Source of the DNA: VRUE01 sp963816785
GTDB taxonomy: Bacteria > Actinomycetota > Thermoleophilia > Solirubrobacterales > 70-9
NCBI GenBank assembly: GCA_963816785.1
Contig: CAWFLL010000002.1
Location: 744,001 to 808,000, forward strand
DNA: 64,000 nt
Direction of reading: 5' to 3'
Positions 44,575 to 54,404 of this stretch are shown in pieces. The notes under the pieces are model-generated. The model was not told the DNA's origin, did no database searches, and saw nothing but the letters and a program-made list of their open reading frames with translations. The translations under genes were made by a program, and so were the position numbers. Numbering within the stretch: the first letter of the stretch is position 1; every line of letters starts with the position of its first letter.

Positions 44575-47505
44575 CTAGCGGTTCCTCCCGTGCTTGCGCC
44601 GCTGCTGCCGCCGCCGTTCGCGGCGCCGTGCGTTGCGTTCGGCCCGCTCGACCGCGGCGGGGTCGGCGGCCGGCGGCTCGCCGTTGGAGGACGGGTCGGC
44701 GCCATCGGGCCCCGAGGGCTCGGCCGTGGCGAGGGCGGCCTCGCGCGGCCCGGGCTCCGCGAGCGCCTCCTCCTCCCCGACCTCCGCGTCTGCGTCGGGC
44801 TCGAGCTTCGCCAGCTCGACCTCGTCGGCGAAGGCGGGCACCCTGCCGTCGGCGGCGGCGAGCCGTTCACGCCGTCGCGCGAAGCTCGGCTCGCGTTCCT
44901 TCCAGGCCGTCAGGACCGGCGAGGCGATGAAGATCGACGAGTAGGTTCCGGAGAAGATCCCGACCATCATCGCGAAGGCGAAGTCCTGCAGCGTGGTGCC
45001 GCCGAACACCAGCAGCACGCCGACCAGGAACACAGAGGAGAGCCCGGTGATCAGGGACCTGGTCAGCACCTCGCTCATCGACCTGTTGACGATCTGCGAG
45101 AACGCCGCTCGCGGCATTCGGGGCACGTTCTCGCGGATCCGGTCGAAGACGATCACGGTGTCGTACAGCGAGTAGCCGAGGATGGTGAGGAATGCGGCGA
45201 CGGTCCCGCTGGTCACCTCCCGGTCGGTCAGCGAGTAGACGCCGGCGGTGATCAGGATGTCGTGAAAAACCGCTATCAGCACCGGCACGGCGAACTTCGG
45301 ATCGAAACGGAACGCGACATAGGCGGTGATCAGCAGCAGCGAGAAGACGATCGCCAGCAATGCGCTGCGCGCGACCTGTTCGCCGAAGGTGGGTCCGACG
45401 CTGGTGCTCTCGAAGCTTCCGGACTTGATCCCGAACGCCTCGTTGATGTCGCTTCGGATCGCCCCGACTCCGGCCGGCCGAAGCTCGCTCGCCTGGATCT
45501 GGAACCCGTTGCCGAACTGCTCGTCTTCGGTTTCCTGGACCTCGGCCTCCCCCAGGTTGTTCGCCTCGAGCACGCCCCGCACATCTTCGACCGAGGCGGA
45601 CTGCTGTGGAGCGAAGTTGAGCCTGGTCCCGGATTCGAAGTCGATCCCCAGGTTGAGCTGGTTGGTCGCCAGCGAGAGGGCGCCGACGAGGAGGATCGTT
45701 CCCGAGATCGAGAAGAACCAGCGGCTTGCGCCGATGAAGTTGAAGTGCCACCGGACCCGCTGCTCTCCGGCGCCGATCAGACGGCCCGATGCCAACAGGC
45801 GGCCCCTTCCGAACACGCCGAGGAAGGCCTGGGTGAACACCACCGCCGTGAACAGCGAGACGATCGTGCCGACGCCGAGCGTGAAGGCGAACCCTTTGAC
45901 CCCGGCGGTGGCAAGCACGAAGAGGATGAACGCGGTCAGCAGGGTGATCACGTTCGCGTCGATGATCGTCGCGATGCCTTTGCGATAGCCGACGCCGATC
46001 GCCGCTCCGATGCTGCGGCCTGCCCGCACCTCCTCCTTGATTCGCTCGAAGATGACGATGTTCGAGTCTGCGGCGACGCCGATCGTCAGGATCAACCCCG
46101 CGATCCCGGGCAGGGTCATCGTGATCGGGATCAGTTTGATCAGGGCGAAGAAGAAGACCGCGTAGACGGCCAGGCCCAGGGTCGCCACCACGCCGAGGAA
46201 GCGGTAGTAGAGGATCAGGAAGGCGATCACCAGGATCAGGCCGATCAGGCCGGCCTTCAACCCCTGGTCGAGGGCCTGTTCGCCGAGCGTCGCCGAGACC
46301 TGGCTCTGGCTGATCAGCTTCAGGTTGATCGGGAGGGCGCCGATCTGCAGGAAGGTGGCCAGGTCCTGGGCTTCCTGGATGCTGGTGAAACCGCCCGAGA
46401 TCTGGGCGCCGGTCCGTCCGTCGATCCCGTCCGGGTTCTCGGCGAAGTTGATCAGGGGGCGGGTCTTGACTTCGTTGTCGAGGATCACCGCGAAGCGGCC
46501 CGAGAGCTGTTCGGCCGTTTCTCCCGAGGCCGGGCCGATCGCGCGGGCCTGGCCGCGCTGAGCGATCCGGCGGGTCACTTCCTGGAACGCCTGGCGCCCC
46601 TGGTCGGTGAAGTTGAAGACGACGTTCGGTTGGCCCAGTTCGTCGCGTTCCTGTTTCGGATCGGTGATGTCCTTGCCCGACAGGGCCGGGTCGTCGTGCA
46701 GCGCGTACCAACCCGGTTCGGCGTCCTCGATCACCGAGCCGGTCGTATCGGAGGGCAGCTCGGAGACGACGATCGTCCCGGCGGCACGGTTCCGGACGAT
46801 CCCCTTCTCTCGACCGTTTCGCTTCCCGTCGCGGTGATGAACAGGTCGCCCTTCGAGAACTCGGGCCCCGCGAGCAGCCGGTGCTCCTTGTCGGGCGAGA
46901 ACAGGTAGTAGCGGGTCCTGTTGGTCGAGCAGTTCGTGCAGTCCGGTTCGGGATTCCTGCTCTTCGGCGAGTTTCACCGCCGCGTAGGCGTTGGGGAAGG
47001 CGCCGGAGAAGATCAGCTGCTGGTTTTCCTGTTTGGTGATGTTGCGGCCGGCGGCTTTCCATTCCTTGTTCGCCTGGTTGATCGCTGCGTCGGGCGGCTG
47101 CTGGCCGGGATTGCCGCCGATCGCTTCTCGCGGCCGATCAGGTTCGGTTCCCAGTCATAGAAGTAGAGCTGCGCCGTGCTCCCGACCTGGTCGATCGCCC
47201 GCTGGGCGTTGGTGACGTCCGGCAGGCTGACCGAGATCCCGTCGCTGCCGAGCCGCGAGACCTCGGGCTCGGAGACCCCGAGCCGGTCGATCCGCTCGCG
47301 GATGATCTCGATCGAGCGTTCGATGTCGTCGCCGCTCGACTTCGGTCGACCTGGCCGGTCGGGGTGCCCTGGTAGATCAGTTCGACCCCGCCCTTGAGAT
47401 CGAGGCCGAGCTTCGTTTCCTTGCTCGGCGATCACGAGCGCCGGAGACGCCGACCAACAGCACGACGAAGAGGAGGACGAAGAGGTTGCTGCGGCGGCGT
47501 GTCAT
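44575..47505 (-). CDS. secDF: SecDF fused protein-export subunit (several frameshifts)
   Basis: Membrane component that uses the proton gradient to complete Sec-dependent export. ATG 47505 opens MTRRRSNLFVLLFVVLLVGV (first helix); the periplasmic P1 domain lies in shifting frames (SIEIIRERIDRLGVSEPEV, GISVSLPDVTNAQRAIDQVG). From about 46840 the frame is open to the end: SecD helices (LPGIAGLILTIGVAADSNIV, FERIKEEVRAGRS) lead without a stop into SecF (LNLGIDFESGTRLNF, YSLYDTVIVFDRIREN). So SecD and SecF are one chain of about 970 residues. The C-terminus is an acidic, then very basic tail. At least four indels lie between 46840 and 47445. Confidence 0.87.
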
Positions 47506-47510
47506 CGAGC

Positions 47511-48001
47511 TCAGCTGTCAGGAGTGAGGACGAGCAGAAGCCCGCCGTCGTCGTCGTAGGCGGGGAAGACATCGGCGACCGCTTCGGCTGGGATGTCGCC
47601 CTCGGCTTTGACGGCCACTTTCTTGCCGAGCGAGCGCACCCCCCACTCGAGTGAGGTCTCGATCGGGTCGGTGACGCCGTCGCCGTCGAGGTCGGCGCGT
47701 CTCGCCACCGTCACCCGGCTGGAGCCACTGCAGGCCGAGGACTTCTTTCACCGGGCGACCGATCACGTCTTCGTCGGTGAGGCCGGTCAGCTCGAAGCTG
47801 CCCCGGCCGGCATCGATCACCCGCGCCTCGCGGTCACAGACGAAGAAGGCGGCGTTGGGCGCCGGGTAGTAGTCGTCGAGCAGCTCGAAGACGAATCCGA
47901 AGCCGCATTTCGAGCAGCCCTTCGGGACGGGTGCTGAAACCGGCGGTCCGGTCAGCGCTCAGCTCTCTGTTCCCGCAGTTGGGGCAGATGAAGAACGGCA
48001 T
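47511..48001 (-). CDS. Zinc-ribbon plus PAS-like hypothetical protein (frameshifts)
   Basis: About 160 residues. It begins MPFFICPNCGNRELSADR; a shifted frame supplies the second ribbon half (CSKCGFGFVFELLDDYYP). A PAS-like fold follows: AAFFVCDREARVIDAGRGSF, LTGLTDEDVIGRPVKEVLGL. The last part, again in another frame, is VTVARRADLDGDGVTDPIET through AYDDDGGLLLVLTPDS. It may be a redox or nucleotide sensor; no output domain is present. It lies between ruvB and secDF. Confidence 0.6.
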
Positions 48002-48016
48002 CCCCCCACAGGCTAC

Positions 48017-49075
48017 TCAGAACAGGCTCTTTGCTCCTTCGGGGGTTGGCAACCCGAGGTGCTCATAGGCCCGCTCGGTCAGCACCCGGCCGCGCGGGGT
48101 GCGCTTCAGCAGGCCCTGCTGGAGGAGATAGGGCTCGAGCACGTCCTCGATCGTGTCCTGCTCCTCGCCGATCGCCACCGCCAGGGTCGATAGGCCGACC
48201 GGGCCGCCGGCGAACTTTGCCGCGACCGTTTCCAGCAGGCCGCGGTCCGACCGGTCGAGGCCGCCCGCGTCGACCTCGAGCATCTCCAGGGCGGCGATCG
48301 CGACGCCGGCGTCGATCGCCCCCTCTCCCTTGACCTGGGCAAAGTCGCGAACCCGCTTCAGAAGCCGGTTTGCGACCCGTGGCGTGCCGCGGGAGCGGGC
48401 TGCGATCGTCGTCGCCCCCTCGGCGTCGATCTCGACCTCGAGGATCCGCGCCGAGCGCTCGATGATCTCGGCGAGGTGCTCGGGGATGTAGTGCTCGAGC
48501 CGGTGGCAGACGCCGAAGCGGTCGCGCAGCGGGGTCGTCAGCAGGCCGGACCGGGTCGTCGCGCCGATCAGCGTGAAGGGCGGCAGCGGCAGTGTCACGG
48601 TCCGCGCGCCCGCGCCCTGGCCTAGCACGACCGGCAGCTGATGGTCCTCCATCGCCGGGTAGAGGGTCTCCTCGACGGCACGGCCGAGCCGGTGGATCTC
48701 GTCGATGAAGAAGACGCTGCCCGGCTCGAGCGCGGTGAGGAACGAGGCGACGTCTGCCTTGCGCTCCAGCGCCGGGCCGGCGGTCTGGACCAGCGGCACA
48801 TTCATCTCGGCGGCGACGATGTGGGCCAGCGAGGTCTTGCCGAGCCCGGGCGGCCCGGCGAGGAGGACATGGTCGAGCGGCTCCTCCCGCCGCCGCGCCG
48901 CCTCGATGAAGATCGCCAGCTGCTCGGTGACCTGCGCCTGGTTGACGAAGTCCGAGAGCGTCTGGGGGCGCAGCGAGCGGTCGAGCTCCTCGTCGGGGAC
49001 GTCGGCGCGGGCGTCGTGGATCCGGATCTCCGGATCGCGCTCACTGCAAATCCTCGCGCTTCGCTCGCTGCGCAA
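48017..49075 (-). CDS. ruvB: Holliday-junction branch-migration ATPase RuvB
   Basis: AAA+ motor that drives branch migration with RuvA. Walker A is LLAGPPGLGKTSLAH, Walker B VFFIDEIHRL, sensor-1 region LIGATTRSGLLTTPLRDRFG, and the C-terminal winged helix ends RGRVLTERAYEHLGLP. The family core starts at LDRSLRPQTLSDFVNQ. The uninterrupted frame reaches a TTG at 49075, inside the 72-nt repeat. The more natural start is GTG 49044, overlapping the mini-ORF stop (GTGA), but that needs one indel a few codons later. Length is normal (about 340). Confidence 0.94.
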   Translation of the reverse strand: MRSERSARICSERDPEIRIHDARADVPDEELDRSLRPQTLSDFVNQAQVTEQLAIFIEAARRREEPLDHVLLAGPPGLGKTSLAHIVAAEMNVPLVQTAGPALERKADVASFLTALEPGSVFFIDEIHRLGRAVEETLYPAMEDHQLPVVLGQGAGARTVTLPLPPFTLIGATTRSGLLTTPLRDRFGVCHRLEHYIPEHLAEIIERSARILEVEIDAEGATTIAARSRGTPRVANRLLKRVRDFAQVKGEGAIDAGVAIAALEMLEVDAGGLDRSDRGLLETVAAKFAGGPVGLSTLAVAIGEEQDTIEDVLEPYLLQQGLLKRTPRGRVLTERAYEHLGLPTPEGAKSLF

Positions 49076-49112
49076 AGAAACAGATATGGATGCTTGCTCG
49101 CTCCTCGCTCAT
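49041..49112 (-). CDS. 23-codon mini-ORF, copy 2 of the 72-nt coupled repeat
   Basis: It fills the gap between ruvA and ruvB exactly. ATG 49112 overlaps the reconstructed ruvA stop (ATGA), and its TGA overlaps a GTG (GTGA) that is the likely ruvB start. The peptide starts MSEERASIH and ends RAKREDLQ. About 60 of 72 nt match copy 1 at 3348-3419; the best conserved runs are GAGCGAGCAAGCA and GCGAGCGAAGCGCGAG. The latter contains the GCGAGG that could be the ribosome site for ruvB. In both copies the flanking genes are unrelated, so the repeat, not the neighbours, is what is shared. Confidence 0.55.
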   Translation of the reverse strand: MSEERASIHICFFAQRAKREDLQ

Positions 49113-49703
49113 GCTGCCTTCCCCGTTCCCGCCTTGCGAAGCGCGGTCGCGATCAGCACCTCGGCGTCGTCGCCCTCGATTCCGTCGAGCAGGCTGCTCC
49201 GCTTCGAGCGGCGCGTAGCCGAGGTTGACGAGCCCGTCGCGGGCGAGGGAGCGGTCGTCCGCCGGCTCGCCGCCGACGGTCGCGATCTCCTCCTCGAGAG
49301 CGCCGGCGACCTTCTCGCGGAGCTCGACGATGATCCGCTCGGCGGTTCGCTTGCCGATCCCGGGCACCGCCTGGAAGCGTTTCGCGTCCCCGGCGGCGAT
49401 CGCCCGCAGCAGCTCGCGGGCGGGCCCGCCGGAGAGGGCGGCGATCGCGACCTTCGGCCCGACGCCGCTGACCGAGACCAGCTCGCCGAACAGCTCCCGC
49501 TCCTCCTCGGAGGCGAACCCGTAGAGGGCGAGCGAGTCGTCGCGGGGGATCAGCTGGGTGTGCAGGAAGGCCTCCCGCCCGGTGGCGGGAACCGCCTTCA
49601 GCGTTTCGGCCGAGACGGTCAGCAGGTAGCCGACGCCGCCGGCCTCGATCACGACGTGATCGGGGCGCCGGACCAGCACCTCGCCGCGAACCGCGGCGAT
49701 CAT
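49109..49703 (-). CDS. ruvA: Holliday-junction DNA helicase subunit RuvA (one frameshift)
   Basis: Tetrameric junction-binding protein, about 198 residues. ATG 49703 gives the family start MIAAVRGEVLVRRPDHVVIE. Helix-hairpin-helix motifs are LVSVSGVGPKVAIAALSG and FQAVPGIGKRTAERIIVELR. The C-terminal RuvB-contacting domain begins DGLVNLGYAPLEAEQ. Removing one C near 49195 continues it as LLDGIEGDDAEVLIATALRK with a stop at 49109 overlapping the mini-ORF start. Without that correction the frame runs on into the mini-ORF. Confidence 0.9.
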
Positions 49704-49708
49704 CCCGC

Positions 49709-50218
49709 TCACCCGCGCGCGCGCGGCCTCGACCGCCGCCCGGCGGCCGGCGCCGGCGCCGTGGCAGATCGCGACCGCGAGCGCGTCGGCGGCATGGTCG
49801 GAGGCGGGCGGCTCGGGCAGCCCGAGCAGGGTTCCGACCATCCGCTGCACCTGCTGCTTGCCGGCCGAGCCCGCTGCCGCAGACGGCCATCTTGATCGCC
49901 TGCGGGGTGTAGGCGGAGCAGGAGACGCCGCGCTGCGCGGCGGCGAGCATCGCGACCCCGCTCGCCTGCCCGACGGCCATCGCCGAGCGCACGTTCTTGC
50001 CGAAGTAGACGTCCTCGATCGCCAGCGCGTTCGGCTCGTGCCAGGCGATCAGCTCGGCCAGCGCAGGCGTGGATCCGCTCGAGGCGGCGCTCGATCGGCA
50101 GATCCGCCGAGGTCTCGATGACGCCCGCGTCGAGCGCGCTCATGCGGTTGCCCTCGACCCGGACGAATCCGAAGCCGAGGTTGGCTGCGCCGGGGTCGAC
50201 CCCGATCACCACTTGCAT
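49709..50218 (-). CDS. ruvC: Holliday-junction resolvase RuvC (frameshifts)
   Basis: Endonuclease that resolves junctions with RuvAB. The first frame gives IGVDPGAANLGFGFVRVEG (catalytic Asp7) and IERRLERIHAC. Removing one G near 50065 continues LAELIAWHEPNALAIEDVYF (catalytic Glu), VRSAMAVGQASGVAMLAAA and YTPQAIKMAVCGSG. Removing one G near 49865 gives QRMVGTLLGLPEPPASDHAA with the last catalytic Asp/His. A third indel is needed in the GC repeat near the end for the stop at 49709. Length about 168, normal. Overlaps or abuts ruvA. Confidence 0.9.
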   Translation of the reverse strand: MQVVIGVDPGAANLGFGFVRVEGNRMSALDAGVIETSADLPIERRLERIHACAGRADRLARAERAGDRGRLLRQERALGDGRRAGERGRDARRRAARRLLLRLHPAGDQDGRLRQRARPASSRCSGWSEPCSGCPSRPPPTMPPTRSRSRSATAPAPAAGRRSRPRARG

Positions 50219-50269
50219 GGGGTCTGATTCTGGGAAGAGGCCCGGATGCCTTCTCGGGTGGTACCGTGA

Positions 50270-51025
50270 CTAGGCGGCGGCGAGGCTGCTGCAGGACGCT
50301 CTCGGGGATGTCGAAGTTGGCGTGGACGCTGTCGACGTCGTCGTGCTCTTCGAGCGTCTCGATCAGGCCGAGGAGCGATTTCGCGTCGTTCCCCTTCACC
50401 TCGACCGTGTTCTTCGGCTCCATCGTCACCTCGGCGGACTCGATCTCGACCCCGGCCGACTCGAGCGCCTCGCGCACGGTCGCGAGGTCCGCCGGCTCGC
50501 AGAGCACCCGCAGCAGGTCGCCCTCGTCGCGGACGTCCTCGGCGCCGGCGTCGATCGCCGGCATCAGGTCGTCCTCGGTGTAGCGGCTGCCGTCGACCGC
50601 GATCGCGCCCCGTTTCTCGAAGATCCAGGCGACCGACCCCGGCTCGCCGAGGCTGCCGTTGTGCTTGCTGAAGGCGAACCGGACATCGGCGCTGGTCCGG
50701 TTGCGGTTGTCGGTCAGCGCCTCGACCAGGATCGCCGCTCCGCCGGGCCCGTAGCCCTCGAAGACGACGCTCTCGATCGCGGCCGCGTCGGCGCCCTCGC
50801 CGGTCCCCCGGTCGATCGCCCGCTGGATGTTGTCCTTGGGCATCGAGGCGTCGCGCGCCTTCTGGATCGCGGTCGCCAGCGCCGGGTTGTCCGTCGGGGT
50901 CACCGCCGCCGTCACGGGCCGCAACGGTGATCGCGCGGGCCAGCTTTGTGAACATGCTTGCCGCGTTTTGCGTCTGTTGCGGCCTTCTTGTGTTTGATCG
51001 ACGACCATTTGGAGTGCCCGGACAT
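50270..51025 (-). CDS. yebC: YebC/PmpR-family translation or DNA-binding factor (two frameshifts)
   Basis: About 250 residues. ATG 51025 opens the family signature MSGHSKWSSIKHKKAATDAK. An extra A near 50956 must be removed to read KLFTKLARAITVAARDGGGD. Then the frame is open: DNIQRAIDRGTGEG, VFEGYGPGGAAILVEALTDN, FIPE-like tail HANFDIPESVLQQ. Removing one C near 50286 gives the stop at 50270. YebC proteins act as regulators and have been tied to ribosome rescue at proline runs. It is located upstream of ruvC, the usual order. Confidence 0.92.
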
Positions 51026-51046
51026 CGGCCTATTCTATGAGGGGCG

Positions 51047-51499
51047 ATGCCTTCGGAATCGATCACTCACGGCGCACCATCACGTCAGCGCCGTTCAGGC
51101 ACTCGCGGCCAGCGTGATCTTCGTCGCGATGCTGTTCGCGGCGCTCTCGGCCTCTGGACCGCGATTCCGCTGGGCTGGATCTGGATCGGCTCGAAGGTCT
51201 CCGAGACCCAGTTCCCGGCCGAGGGCCCCTATGCCGTCGTCGCGATCGGGATCCTCTTCACGACCCTCGCCGACGCCTGGCTGATCGGCGTCCTCAACGA
51301 CCTCTACGTGCGGATCACCGGCACCAACCGGCTGGCGCCGATGCGGCCGAGCTGGATGAAGAGCATGCGCGACACCACCGCCCCGATCGGCACCACCACG
51401 GTCGTCGAGGCGACGATGATGGGCTCGGTCCTGCTCGCCGTCGTCGTCTTCATCGGCTGGTTCTTCCTCCTCGCCGGCTCCCCGATCCCGAATCAATAG
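51047..51499 (+). CDS. Hypothetical membrane protein (frameshifted N-terminus)
   Basis: About 150 residues. The second half is clear: GLWTAIPLGWIWIGSKVSE, AVVAIGILFTTLADAWLIGV, LNDLYVRITGTNRL, then a membrane helix VLLAVVVFIGWFFLLAGSP near the C-terminus. The N-terminal membrane helix (VQALAASVIFVAMLFAALS) is in another frame, so indels near 51080 and 51150 are needed. It is the only plus-strand gene in this block, divergent from yebC with a 21-nt gap. I recognise no family. Confidence 0.65.
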   Translation: MPSESITHGAPSRQRRSGTRGQRDLRRDAVRGALGLWTAIPLGWIWIGSKVSETQFPAEGPYAVVAIGILFTTLADAWLIGVLNDLYVRITGTNRLAPMRPSWMKSMRDTTAPIGTTTVVEATMMGSVLLAVVVFIGWFFLLAGSPIPNQ

Positions 51500-51587
51500 C
51501 AATTCCGCTCGTCTGCTCATACTGCGTCCGCCGCGGGCGGGTGGTCTGCGGCCCATGCGACGAATGCGTCCGCACGCGAGCGGAATT
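51500..51587. terminator. Possible bidirectional terminator between convergent genes
   Basis: AATTCCGCTCG (51500-51510) and CGAGCGGAATT (51577-51587) are perfect 11-bp complements at the two ends of an 88-nt gap between convergent genes. The interior contains two TGCGTCCGC copies and a GC-rich run. The loop is long, so this is a weaker terminator candidate than a compact hairpin. Confidence 0.4.
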
Positions 51588-52697
51588 ATTTGACACGAAT
51601 TTCCCGTCGACCTGGAAGTCCTCGCCGTCGACGATGAGCTTGCCGCCGAGCCGGAGGTCGCAGACGAGGTCGGTGTGGACCGCCGACTCGTTGACGCCGC
51701 CCGACTCCGGATAGCTCTTGCCGACCGCCATGTGGACGGTGCCGCCGATCTTCTCGTCGAGCAGGACCTCGCGGGTGCCGCGGTCGATCGCGTAGTTGGT
51801 CCCGATCCCCAGCTCGCCGAGGCGGCGGGCGCCATCGTCGGTGTCGAGCAGCTGGATCAGGAACTCCTCGCCGCGCTCGGCGCTCGGCGTCGACCACCTT
51901 TCCGGCCTCGAACCGGAGGTGCACCCCGGAGACCTCGCGCCCGCCGATCGTCGCCGGCAGGTGGAACGTCACCTCACCCTCGACCGAGTCCTCGACCGGC
52001 CCGGTGAAGAACTCGCCGTCGGGCATGTTGTGCTCGCCGTCGCAGGGAATGAAGGTGCGGCCGGCGATGCCGAGCATGATGTCGGTCCCTGGGGCGATCA
52101 CCCGCACCTCCTCGTGGCCCTGGATCACCTCGGCGAGCCGCTTGGTCTCCGCCGAGGCGCGCTCCCAGGCGGTCAGCGGGTCGCCGTCGTCGGCGGCCAA
52201 GCATGCCCCGTAGTAGAAGTCCTCGTAGTCGACGAGGCTCATCTCCGCCTCGGCGGCGTAGGCGTTGGTCGGGAACAGCGTGTAGCACCAGCGGAACTCG
52301 CCCTTCGCGCTGCGCTCCATCGCCCGCGAGAGCAGCGGTCACCATCGCCGCCTGGCGGCGGGTCTGGCGCTCGGGCGGGATCGCCGAGAGCTCGCGCGTG
52401 TTGGTCGTGGCGCCGACCGCGATCCGGACGTCGGCGTTCTCGAGCAGCCACTCGGCGACCGGCGAGACCCACTCGAGCTGGGCGTCGCTCGAGTGCTTGT
52501 AGTAGGCGGCGCGTCTGGCCGCCGAGCGCGACGTTCATGATCGGGTTGCCGCCGGCCTTCAGCACCTCCTCGTAGACGGCGAGCAGCAGCGGCTCGGCGG
52601 CGGAGTCGCCGTCGATCGCGACGACCTCGCCCTCCTTCACCTTCGTCGAGTAGCCGACGAGGATCTTCGCCAGGCGTTCAGCCCTCGGGTCTCTCAA
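51586..52697 (-). CDS. M29-family aminopeptidase (AmpS/PepS-like; frameshifts)
   Basis: Metallo-aminopeptidase of about 370 residues. TTG 52697 overlaps the pdxT stop and follows GAGGAGG; it opens LRDPRAERLAKILVGYSTKV, then VAIDGDSAAEPLLLAVYEEV and GGNPIMNVALGG. After shifts near 52515 and 52335 the main frame gives DYEDFYYGACLAADDGDPLT, APGTDIMLGIAGRTFIPCDG, EHNMPDGEFFTGPVEDSVEG and, after another shift near 51880, ELGIGTNYAIDRGTREVLLD, GGTVHMAVGKSYPESGG and DLVCDLRLGG. These contain the family's metal ligands (E, H, D). The exact stop is uncertain because of an indel near 51590. Confidence 0.87.
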
Positions 52698-53288
52698 CTC
52701 TTTGCCTCCTCGTGCGCGCGTTTCCGCGCTTCGGTCGTGATGGCCATGAAAAGGGCGTGCAGGCGGGAGTCGTCGGTCAGCTCCGGGTGGAACGCGGTGG
52801 CGAGCACCCGGCCCTCGCGGATCGCGACCGGGTGCCCGTCGTAGCTCGGCGAGGACCTCGACCCCGGGGCCGTGACGCTCGACCCACGGGGCGCGGATGA
52901 AGACGGCCCGCAGCGGGTCCTCGCCGATCCCCTCGACCTCGAGGTCGGCCTCGAAGCTCTGCAGCTGGCGGCCGAACGCGTTGCGCCGCGCCGTCGCGTC
53001 GATCAGGTCGAGGTGGGCGTCGTCGCAGACGATCATCCCGGCGCAGGTCCCGAACACCGCCCGCCCGGCCTCGTGGTGGGCGCGGATCGGCGTCCTCGAG
53101 GCCCGCCGGCCCTGATGCCCTTGACGATCGTCGTGCTCTCGCCGCCCGGGATCACCAGACCGTCGAGCCCCTCGAGCTCGGACGCGGACCCGGACCTCGC
53201 CGGCGTCCGCGCCGAGCCCGCGCAGCATCCGGACGTGGGCTTCGAAGCCTCCCTGGATCGCGAGGACGCCGATCCTCAGCTCAGGCAC
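52694..53288 (-). CDS. pdxT: PLP synthase glutaminase subunit PdxT (frameshifts)
   Basis: Glutaminase that supplies ammonia to PdxS for pyridoxal 5'-phosphate synthesis. GTG 53288 opens PELRIGVLAIQGGFEAHVRM, the family start. The class I nucleophile is in VFGTCAGMIVCDD (GTCAG), and AFGRQLQSFEADLEVEG is another signature. Shifts occur near 53195, 53090 and 52845. The end, in another frame, reads AFHPELTDDSRLHALFMAIT with the catalytic His/Glu (HPE). The stop overlaps the aminopeptidase TTG (TTGA). It overlaps pdxS by 8 nt. Confidence 0.9.
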
Positions 53289-54170
53289 CGCGATCCTGCA
53301 GCAGCGCGTCGGCCGCGGCCAGCTCGGAGATCTCCAGCCCGGGCATCGCCTCGCCGAGCCCGATCGACGCCGCCGCGACCCGCTCGGGGTCGTTGTAGTG
53401 GGTGGTCGCCTCGACGATCGCCCTGGCCCGTCGCTCCGGGTCGGCGCTCTTGAAGATCCCCGACCCGACGAAGTTGCCCTCGGCGCCGAGCTGCATCATC
53501 AGCGCCGCGTCGGCGGGGGTCGCGATCCCGCCCGCGCAGAACAGCGGCACCGGCAGGCGGCCGGCGTCGGCGACCGTCCGGACCACCTCCAGCGGGGCCT
53601 GGTGCTCCTTGGCGGCGCCGGCGAGCTCCTCGGGGCCGAGCTGGGAAAGGCGCTTGATCCCGCCGGTGATCTCGCGCATGTGGCGGACCGCCTCGACGAC
53701 GTTGCCGGTGCCGGCCTCGCCCTTGGAGCGGATCATCGCCGCCCCCTCGCCCGAGCCGCCGCAGCGCCTCGCCGAGGTTGGTGGCGCCGCAGACGAACGG
53801 CACCTCGAAGGCGAACTTGTCGATGTGGTTGCGCTCGTCGGCCGGGGTCAGCACCTCGGACTCGTCGATGTAGTCGACCTCGAGCGATTGCAGGACCTGG
53901 GCCTCGGCGAAGTGCCCGATCCGCGCCTTCGCCATCACCGGGATCGTCACCGCCTCCTGGATCCCCTTGATCATCGCCGGGTCCGACATCCGCGCGACGC
54001 CGCCGTCCCTGCGGATGTCGGCCGGGACGCGCTCCAGCGCCATCACCGCGCAGGCGCCCGCCTCCTCGGCGATCCGCGCCTGCTCGGGCGTGACCACGTC
54101 CATGATCACCCCGCCCTTCAGCATCTCGGCAAGGCCCGTCTTCAGCCTGAAAGTCGCGTCGCTCGGCCAT
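53281..54170 (-). CDS. pdxS: PLP synthase subunit PdxS (two frameshifts)
   Basis: Makes pyridoxal 5'-phosphate from ribose 5-phosphate, glyceraldehyde 3-phosphate and ammonia; about 295 residues in a (beta/alpha)8 barrel. ATG 54170 follows GGAGG; removing one C a few codons later gives MAEDATFRLKTGLAEML. Then GGVIMDVVTPEQARIAEEAG, CAVMALERVPADIRRDGGVA, ARIGHFAEAQVLQ and VPFVCGATNLGEALRR are canonical. Removing one G near 53757 continues as MIRSKGEAGTGNVVEAVRHM and FCAGGIATPADAALMMQLGA. Its end overlaps pdxT. Confidence 0.93.
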
Positions 54171-54404
54171 CGCCTCCAATATAAACGCGCCACCTGCTCC
54201 GCTTCGCGTCCGGAGCTCCGATTGGCGCCCGCGGCCGGCGCATTCGCGCGATCGGCGCCGCTCGACGAAGTCAGACGCGATGCTCGCGAGCATTACGATC
54301 TGCATCGGCTCCGCAAGCGACGCATTCCGCGGGTGGCGGGAGTGGGGCGTCAGGACGACCTCGCCCGCACGCACCCGCACGCGGCAGGACCCGTCGCCGT
54401 GGCG
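54171..54404. other. Intergenic region upstream of pdxS
   Basis: A 234-bp gap between pdxS and the regulator gene. It contains AATATAAACGCG just before pdxS that could be part of a promoter on the minus strand, and otherwise GC-rich sequence with no ORF of coding character. No tRNA-like fold was found by eye. Confidence 0.35.

Noticed and set aside
54171..54404. Possible tRNA or small RNA in the gap before pdxS
   Set aside because: No cloverleaf with a T-loop consensus could be drawn; only GC-rich sequence and a TATAAA-like box next to pdxS are seen.
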